DNA of 64,000 nt from Knufia peltigerae (taxonomy: Eukaryota; Ascomycota; Eurotiomycetes; Chaetothyriales; Trichomeriaceae). A model generated the notes under the pieces. The model was not told the DNA's origin. It saw only the letters and a program-made list of their open reading frames with translations, and searched no databases. The stretch is from contig JAPDRN010000136.1 of the NCBI GenBank assembly GCA_030247855.1, forward strand, positions 1 to 64,000. Direction: 5' to 3'. A program made the position numbers and the translations under genes. Shown piece after piece: positions 59,516 through 64,000 of the stretch. Every line of letters begins with the position of its first letter. Positions within the stretch are counted from its first letter, which is position 1.

Positions 59516-60196
59516 CTACCTCTGTTCGTCGCGCCGTGAGGCCAGCCGATCCGCCAGCCGGGTCGGCTCGGGCAGGCGATAGCCGCGCAGCGTGCGCTGC
59601 ACCCAGGCAAGCGCGGTATCGGCACTGACCCGATGCCCGCCGGCGACGAACAGCGGCTTGCAGCGCAGCTTGCTGCGCAGTACCCAGCCGAGCTGCTCGC
59701 CGCCGTCCAGCAACGGCGTGTGCGCGCCGACCTCAGGGTCGGGCTCGATGAAGCGGCCCACCAGCTTCGATTTGGCCACGCCGATGCTCGGCAGGTCGGT
59801 CACCACGCCCAGGTGTGCGGCAATGCCCAGCCGGCGCGGATGGCTGATGCCATGGCCATCGACGAACACCAGGTCCGGTGCGCGCGGCAGCAACGCCAAC
59901 GCAGCCAGCAGCGCCGGCAGTTCGCGGAAGCTGAGCAGGCCCGGGATATAGGGCATCACGGTGGGGATGCGGGCGATTTCCTGCGCCACAGGCTGCAGGG
60001 TCTCCGCGTCGAGCAGTACCGCCGCAGCGCGGGTAATCGCACCGCCTTCCTCGAAGCCGACATCCAGCCCGGCCAGCCAGCGCACGGTGGCGGGCAGCCG
60101 GTCCTGCCGCTGCACGCGGGTGGCCAGCTGCTTCTGCTGCTCGCGGGCGGCACTGACGCTGCCTTCCCAGCGCCCGGGGTCGATCACGGTATTCAT
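59516..60196 (-). CDS. nfi: Endonuclease V (deoxyinosine 3'-endonuclease)
   Basis: The 226-residue protein begins MNTVIDPGRWEGSVSAAREQ. The catalytic Asp lies in LAGLDVGFEEGG, and LVFVDGHGISHPRRLGIAAH contains the second Asp plus the DNA-interacting region. Further conserved parts are PSIGVAKSKLVGR and LGWVLRSKLRCKPLFV. The enzyme nicks DNA at deoxyinosine and initiates repair. The start at 60196 is the only ATG that gives the conserved N-terminus; upstream open frame is noncoding. It is convergent with the CDF gene. Confidence 0.93.
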   Translation of the reverse strand: MNTVIDPGRWEGSVSAAREQQKQLATRVQRQDRLPATVRWLAGLDVGFEEGGAITRAAAVLLDAETLQPVAQEIARIPTVMPYIPGLLSFRELPALLAALALLPRAPDLVFVDGHGISHPRRLGIAAHLGVVTDLPSIGVAKSKLVGRFIEPDPEVGAHTPLLDGGEQLGWVLRSKLRCKPLFVAGGHRVSADTALAWVQRTLRGYRLPEPTRLADRLASRRDEQR

Positions 60197-60290
60197 CGGC
60201 CACAGGATGACATCCGCACCGCCACGGCGCGGTGAGCGGGCGCCGGGGCTACAATGGCCGCCTGCCTTTCCTCGCGTTGGAGACCCTGCA

Positions 60291-61040
60291 GTGACCCGTA
60301 AACTCGTACTGTTGCGCCATGGCCAGAGCCAGTGGAACCTGGACAACCGCTTCACCGGCTGGGTGGATGTCGACCTGACCGAGCAGGGGCGCCGGGAAGC
60401 GGCCGCCGCCGGTCGCCTGATGCGCGAGGAAGGCCTGCAGTTCGACGTCGCCCACACCTCGGTGCTCAAGCGCGCCATCCACACCCTGCAGGGTGCGCTG
60501 GCCGAGCTTGATCAGGATTGGCTGCCGGTGAGCAAGTCCTGGCGCCTCAACGAGCGCCACTACGGTGGCCTGCAGGGCCTGGACAAGGCCGAGACTGCCG
60601 CCAAGCACGGCGAAGACCAGGTCAAGGTGTGGCGCCGTTCGTACGACATCCCGCCGCCGGCGATGGACCTGGAAGATCCGGGCCACCCGATCCATGACCG
60701 TCGCTACGCCGGCCTGGACTGCAACGCGCTGCCGGGTACCGAATCGCTGGCCACCACCCTGGACCGCGTGCTGCCGTACTGGCACGACGCGATCGCGCCG
60801 CAGCTGAAGGACGGCAAGACGGTGCTGGTCACCGCCCACGGCAATTCGCTGCGCGCGCTGTACAAGTACCTCAACAACGTTTCGCGCGAGGAAATCCTCG
60901 AGCTGAACATCCCGACCGGCATCCCGCTGCTGTTCGAGTTGAATGACGACCTCACCGTGAAGTCGTTCCGCTACCTGGGTGACCCGGAAGCGGCACGCAA
61001 GGCCGCCGAAGCCGTGGCCAACCAGGGCAAGGCGAAGTAA
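60291..61040 (+). CDS. gpmA: 2,3-bisphosphoglycerate-dependent phosphoglycerate mutase
   Basis: From the GTG at 60291, with TTGGAGACC upstream, the 249-residue enzyme starts MTRKLVLLRHGQSQWNLDNR, the phosphohistidine RHG motif. ERHYGGLQGLDKAE and VTAHGNSLRALYKYL (second catalytic His) complete the active site. It interconverts 3- and 2-phosphoglycerate in glycolysis/gluconeogenesis. The upstream open frame to 59961 overlaps nfi on the other strand and was rejected. A terminator follows the stop. Confidence 0.97.
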   Translation: MTRKLVLLRHGQSQWNLDNRFTGWVDVDLTEQGRREAAAAGRLMREEGLQFDVAHTSVLKRAIHTLQGALAELDQDWLPVSKSWRLNERHYGGLQGLDKAETAAKHGEDQVKVWRRSYDIPPPAMDLEDPGHPIHDRRYAGLDCNALPGTESLATTLDRVLPYWHDAIAPQLKDGKTVLVTAHGNSLRALYKYLNNVSREEILELNIPTGIPLLFELNDDLTVKSFRYLGDPEAARKAAEAVANQGKAK

Positions 61041-61045
61041 GAACG

Positions 61046-61075
61046 AAGGGCCGGCGCACGCCGGCCTTTCTTTCC
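61046..61075 (+). terminator. Rho-independent terminator after gpmA
   Basis: AAGGGCCGGC-GCAC-GCCGGCCTTT is a strong stem followed by CTTTCC. Confidence 0.88.
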
Positions 61076-61127
61076 GTAGCAATCCAATAGAGCCACCCCA
61101 TGGGTGGCTGGGATTGCCAGCGAGACT

Positions 61128-61547
61128 CTACCTCGGAATCAACGCGACCAGAAACTTTGTTCTGGTCGGTAGTGCGTCGCGATAGGTGCTTTCGCGATAA
61201 GGATCACTTGGACGATCCAAGTTGCTGTACGGGTCCATCCACCCGTTTTGAGTCATAAGCAAATAGTGGTCCCCGTCATAAGGGGCTTCTCCTCCTATGC
61301 AGACAATGGTGCCTGGGACAAATTTCTTTGGCTTTTCCCATTCGGCGACGTACTGGAGTCGTTCCAGTGCAAGGCACAACCAGATTTCGTGTATATCCAA
61401 ACCTCTGGGTTTCTCGTCCAACGGCTTCGCCTTGATTCGCTCAAGCCTCTTCTTCGCTCTTGAGTATGAAATCCCAAGAAGTGAAGCCACACAGGCCGCA
61501 CCGCAACCCCATTCGTCCTCTTGGGGAACTAGTCGATACTTTTCCAC
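61128..61547 (-). CDS. C39-like (papain-like) cysteine peptidase domain protein
   Basis: The 139-residue protein starts at a GTG preceded by AGGAAG. The N-terminal LVPQEDEWGCGAACVASLLG carries the catalytic Cys15 context of C39-like peptidases (Q-x5-C), and the predicted His and Asp lie in DGDHYLLMTQNGWMDPYSN (cut for length at the Asn). The protein has no signal or ABC module, so it is cytoplasmic and compact. Its base composition is much lower in GC than gpmA and the M13 gene beside it. Related free-standing C39-like proteins occur as unassigned accessory genes; no substrate can be named. Confidence 0.6.
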   Translation of the reverse strand: MEKYRLVPQEDEWGCGAACVASLLGISYSRAKKRLERIKAKPLDEKPRGLDIHEIWLCLALERLQYVAEWEKPKKFVPGTIVCIGGEAPYDGDHYLLMTQNGWMDPYSNLDRPSDPYRESTYRDALPTRTKFLVALIPR

Positions 61548-61665
61548 GCAATCTTCCTATGTCGTCGGTCCTATCCGGGTTCCCAGCATATTCCCAGTGA
61601 CCTTTGGCCGGTCCGTATTGCCGGCCTTCCCGGCTACCCTGTGAAATTACCCGCAGGAGAGCCTC

Positions 61666-63756
61666 ATGAACGTCCGCAATCTGGTCCCGCTGGGCCTGAC
61701 CATCGCCATCGCCGCCTCGCTCGCCGCCTGTGGCAAGAACGAGACCGCGCCCGCTGCCGACGCCGCCAAGCCGGCGTTCGACCAGTCGCAGATCAAGACC
61801 GCGCTGATCAGCCTCAACAGTGCCGACCTGGATCCGTCCATCGCCGCATGCGCCGACCTCAACGGCTTCGTCAACAGCAAGTGGCTGAAGGCCAACCCGG
61901 TGCCGGGCGACCAGACCACCTGGGGCAGCTTCGAGATCCTGCGTGAGCGCTCGCTGGAAGTGCAGCACGCGCTGGTGCAGCAGGCCGCCGCCAGCCAGGC
62001 CAAGGCCGGCTCGGTGGAAGCCAAGATCGGCGACATCTGGAAGACCGGCAACGACGAAGCGAAGATCGAGGCCGCCGGCCTGGCGCCGCTGCAGCCGACG
62101 CTGGACAAGATCACTGCGCTGAACGACACCGCCGCCATCACCCAGTACCTGCGCGACAGCCAGGCGCAGGGCCAGGGCGTGCTGTTCTCGCTGTTCGCCA
62201 ATGCCGACTACAAGGATTCGGCCAACGTCATCGCCTACGTCGGCCAGGGCGGCCTGGGCCTGCCGGAGAAGGGCTATTACTTCGACGACGCGCAGGCCAA
62301 GATCCGCGACGCCTATGTGGCCTATATCGCCCAGGTGCTGACGCTGTCCGGCGTTGACGCCGCGCAGGCTGCCGAACAGGCCAAGGCGGTGATGGCGTTC
62401 GAGAGCCGCCTGGCCAAGGCCTCGATGTCGCGCATCGAGATGCGTGACCCGGCCAAGCGCTACAACCCGCTCAGCGCCGCCGACGCGGACAAGCTGACCC
62501 CGAATTTCAGCTGGACCGCGCTGTTTGACACCCTGAAGGTGCCGGCCGCACAGAAGTTCTCGCTGGCCCAGCCGGGCTTCTTCAGCGAGATGGACAAGAT
62601 GCTGGCCGACGTGCCGGCCGCCACCTGGCAGTCGTACCTGCGCTTCCATACCATCGACGATGCCTCGCCTTACCTGAGCAGCCAGTTCGAGAAGGCCAAC
62701 TTCGAGTTCTATGGCAAGACCCTGCGTGGCCAGCAGGAAATGCAGCCGCGCTGGAAGCGCGTGCTGGAGTCGCTCAACGGCGGCATGGGCGAAGCGCTCG
62801 GCCAGCTGTATGTCGATGCGGTGTTCCCGGCCGAATCCAAGGAGGCCATGCAGCACCTGGTACAGAACCTGTCGGTGGCGCTGAAGGCGCGCCTGGAGCA
62901 GCTGCCGTGGATGGGCGAGGAAACCAGGAAGAAGGCACTGGAAAAGTGGGCCAGCTTCACCCCGAAGATCGGTTACCCGGACAAGTGGCGTGAGTGGACG
63001 GGCCTGCAGACCAACGGTGACAGCTACCTGGGCAACATGCAGGCTGCGCGCGCGTTCAACTACCGCTACATGCTGGACAAGGTCGGCAAGCCGGTGGACA
63101 AGACCGAGTGGGGCATGACCCCGCAGACCGTCAACGCCTACTACAACGCCACCAAGAACGAGATCGTGTTCCCGGCGGCGATCCTGCAGGCGCCGTTCTT
63201 CGACGCCAAGGCCGATCCGGCGCTGAATTACGGCGGTATCGGTGCGGTCATCGGCCACGAGATGATGCACGGCTACGACGACTCGGGCAGCCAGTTCGCC
63301 GCCAACGGCAACTTCGACAACTGGTGGACCGACAGCGACCGCAAGGCCTTCACCGAGCGCACCGACCAACTGGTCGCGCAGTTCGACGGCTACGAGTCGG
63401 TGCCGGGCGTGTTCGTGAAGGGCAAGCTGACGCTGGGCGAGAACATCGGTGACCTGGGTGGCCTGACCGTGGCCTACGATGCTCTGCAGATGGCGCTGAA
63501 GGAGAACCCGAAGGCGAACGTCGAAGTCGACGGCCACAGCCAGGACCAGCGCTTCTTCATGAACTGGGCCACCGTGTGGCGCCGCAACTTCACCGACGGT
63601 GAGCTGCGCGTGCGCCTGAACACCGATCCGCACGCACCGGCGAACTTCCGTGCCAACGGTGCGCCGTCGAACATGCCGTCCTATGCCGCTGCGTTCCAGT
63701 GCAAGGCCGGTGATGCGATGGTGCGCGCAGACGACAAGCGCGTGGTGATCTGGTAA
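61666..63756 (+). CDS. M13 family metallopeptidase lipoprotein
   Basis: The 696-residue protein has a lipoprotein signal (TIAIAASLAACGKNE with lipobox LAAC). It is a neprilysin/PepO-type zinc peptidase: NAYYNATKNEIVFPAAILQA, the zinc-binding HEMMH at residues 531-535 in VIGHEMMHGYDD, and the third ligand Glu592 in GENIGDLGGLTV. The C-terminus with PSNMPSYAAAFQCKAGDAM and VIW is typical. M13 enzymes cut oligopeptides in the envelope. It is 118 bases downstream of the divergent C39-like gene start and ends at a strong terminator. Confidence 0.95.
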   Translation: MNVRNLVPLGLTIAIAASLAACGKNETAPAADAAKPAFDQSQIKTALISLNSADLDPSIAACADLNGFVNSKWLKANPVPGDQTTWGSFEILRERSLEVQHALVQQAAASQAKAGSVEAKIGDIWKTGNDEAKIEAAGLAPLQPTLDKITALNDTAAITQYLRDSQAQGQGVLFSLFANADYKDSANVIAYVGQGGLGLPEKGYYFDDAQAKIRDAYVAYIAQVLTLSGVDAAQAAEQAKAVMAFESRLAKASMSRIEMRDPAKRYNPLSAADADKLTPNFSWTALFDTLKVPAAQKFSLAQPGFFSEMDKMLADVPAATWQSYLRFHTIDDASPYLSSQFEKANFEFYGKTLRGQQEMQPRWKRVLESLNGGMGEALGQLYVDAVFPAESKEAMQHLVQNLSVALKARLEQLPWMGEETRKKALEKWASFTPKIGYPDKWREWTGLQTNGDSYLGNMQAARAFNYRYMLDKVGKPVDKTEWGMTPQTVNAYYNATKNEIVFPAAILQAPFFDAKADPALNYGGIGAVIGHEMMHGYDDSGSQFAANGNFDNWWTDSDRKAFTERTDQLVAQFDGYESVPGVFVKGKLTLGENIGDLGGLTVAYDALQMALKENPKANVEVDGHSQDQRFFMNWATVWRRNFTDGELRVRLNTDPHAPANFRANGAPSNMPSYAAAFQCKAGDAMVRADDKRVVIW

Positions 63757-63782
63757 CCGATCGCCCGCAACGCGTGAAGCAG

Positions 63783-63809
63783 AAGGCCCGGCGCAAGCCG
63801 GGCCTTTTC
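63783..63809 (+). terminator. Rho-independent terminator after the M13 peptidase gene
   Basis: AAGGCCCGGC-GCAA-GCCGGGCCTT stem followed by TTC. It separates this gene from the convergent minus-strand gene at the window end. Confidence 0.88.
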
Positions 63810-63837
63810 ATTGGGAACCACTACAACCGGCTGCGGC

Positions 63838-64000
63838 TCAGCCCGGGCATTTCAGGTACTGCGACAACGTTGCCTGCCATGCACTGGTCGGGTCGAAGCC
63901 TGGCACCAGGCCGCCACCCGTGCCGGTGAAGTTGGACATGCCATGGGCCAGCATGTAGGTGGGGGTATACGAGGGCGGCCCCACGCGCTTGCTGAAGGTA
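63838..64000 (-). CDS. C-terminal end of an unidentified protein (continues beyond the window)
   Basis: An open minus-strand frame enters from the right border and ends with TGA at 63838. The 53 visible residues end YMLAHGMSNFTGTGGG, then VPGFDPTSAWQATLSQYLKC and PG. The HG, a Ser-rich turn and a final helix are compatible with an alpha/beta-hydrolase or PHB-depolymerase-like protein, but no family could be assigned from this fragment. It is convergent with the M13 gene across the terminator. Confidence 0.5.
   Translation of the reverse strand, partial: TFSKRVGPPSYTPTYMLAHGMSNFTGTGGGLVPGFDPTSAWQATLSQYLKCPG

Noticed and set aside
61441..63633. 730-residue minus-strand open frame antisense to the M13 peptidase
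   Set aside because: Shadow frame; the M13 reading on the plus strand carries all the catalytic motifs and a lipoprotein signal.

Overview
The window is about 64 kb of high-GC chromosomal DNA. It very probably comes from a Stenotrophomonas (S. maltophilia complex) or a close Xanthomonadaceae relative. The support is the GTAG-headed palindromic intergenic repeats of the SMAG type (for example 5166-5241 and 8810-8865), the rpsP-rimM-trmD-rplS operon with its sequence style, the gene content (katG, mutS, DUF937 protein, gpmA, nfi, several lipoproteins) and a backbone rich in G/C at third codon positions. This is read from the sequence and from family knowledge; no database search was run.

Layout. 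(1) 1-14619 is core chromosome: a nitronate monooxygenase tail with a class IV aminotransferase, the ribosome/tRNA operon rpsP-rimM-trmD-rplS, small DUF proteins, a MATE exporter, an Hsp15-type S4 protein, a GH5 glycosidase, katG, a DUF937 protein and mutS. (2) About 14.65-30.9 kb is an integrated genomic island. It starts with a tyrosine recombinase and a helix-turn-helix (excisionase-like) gene directly beside mutS. It carries an ankyrin-like protein, a KAP-family P-loop NTPase, a multi-pass membrane protein, an XRE regulator divergent from three envelope genes, two genes with PD-(D/E)XK nuclease-like motifs, an H-NS-type silencer and several small unknowns. Parts of it are clearly AT-richer than the flanks. 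(3) 31-42 kb is core again: a methyl-accepting chemotaxis protein, a glycine-zipper protein, a TolC-HlyD-ABC-2-ABC-2 export operon without an ATPase, argP/argO, a ParD-like gene with a methionine aminopeptidase, and a glyoxalase-like protein. (4) 42.0-49.2 kb on the minus strand is a co-directional, tightly packed cluster: esterase, two SMR/EamA-like half transporters, DegT aminotransferase, HAD phosphatase, class III aminotransferase, GNAT/FemAB-like transferase and arginase-fold protein. It looks like a small biosynthetic pathway with its own membrane translocator. (5) 49.3-64 kb holds a TctDE-like two-component system, a metallophosphoesterase, an HxlR regulator/MFS exporter pair, a globin-coupled diguanylate cyclase, a FepA-type receptor, a CDF metal exporter, nfi, gpmA, a C39-like protein gene of foreign character, an M13 metallopeptidase lipoprotein and the 3' end of one more gene.

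Two runs of N (15158-15254 and 45807-45904) are flanked on both sides by identical 39- and 42-bp sequences. They look like scaffolding joins of overlapping contigs. Removing the gap plus one copy restores an uninterrupted reading frame in both interrupted genes (integrase and HAD phosphatase), so neither should be called a pseudogene.

No tRNA, rRNA, CRISPR array or insertion sequence was recognised. No gene-free stretch exceeds about 300 bases; the longest is 26298-26594.
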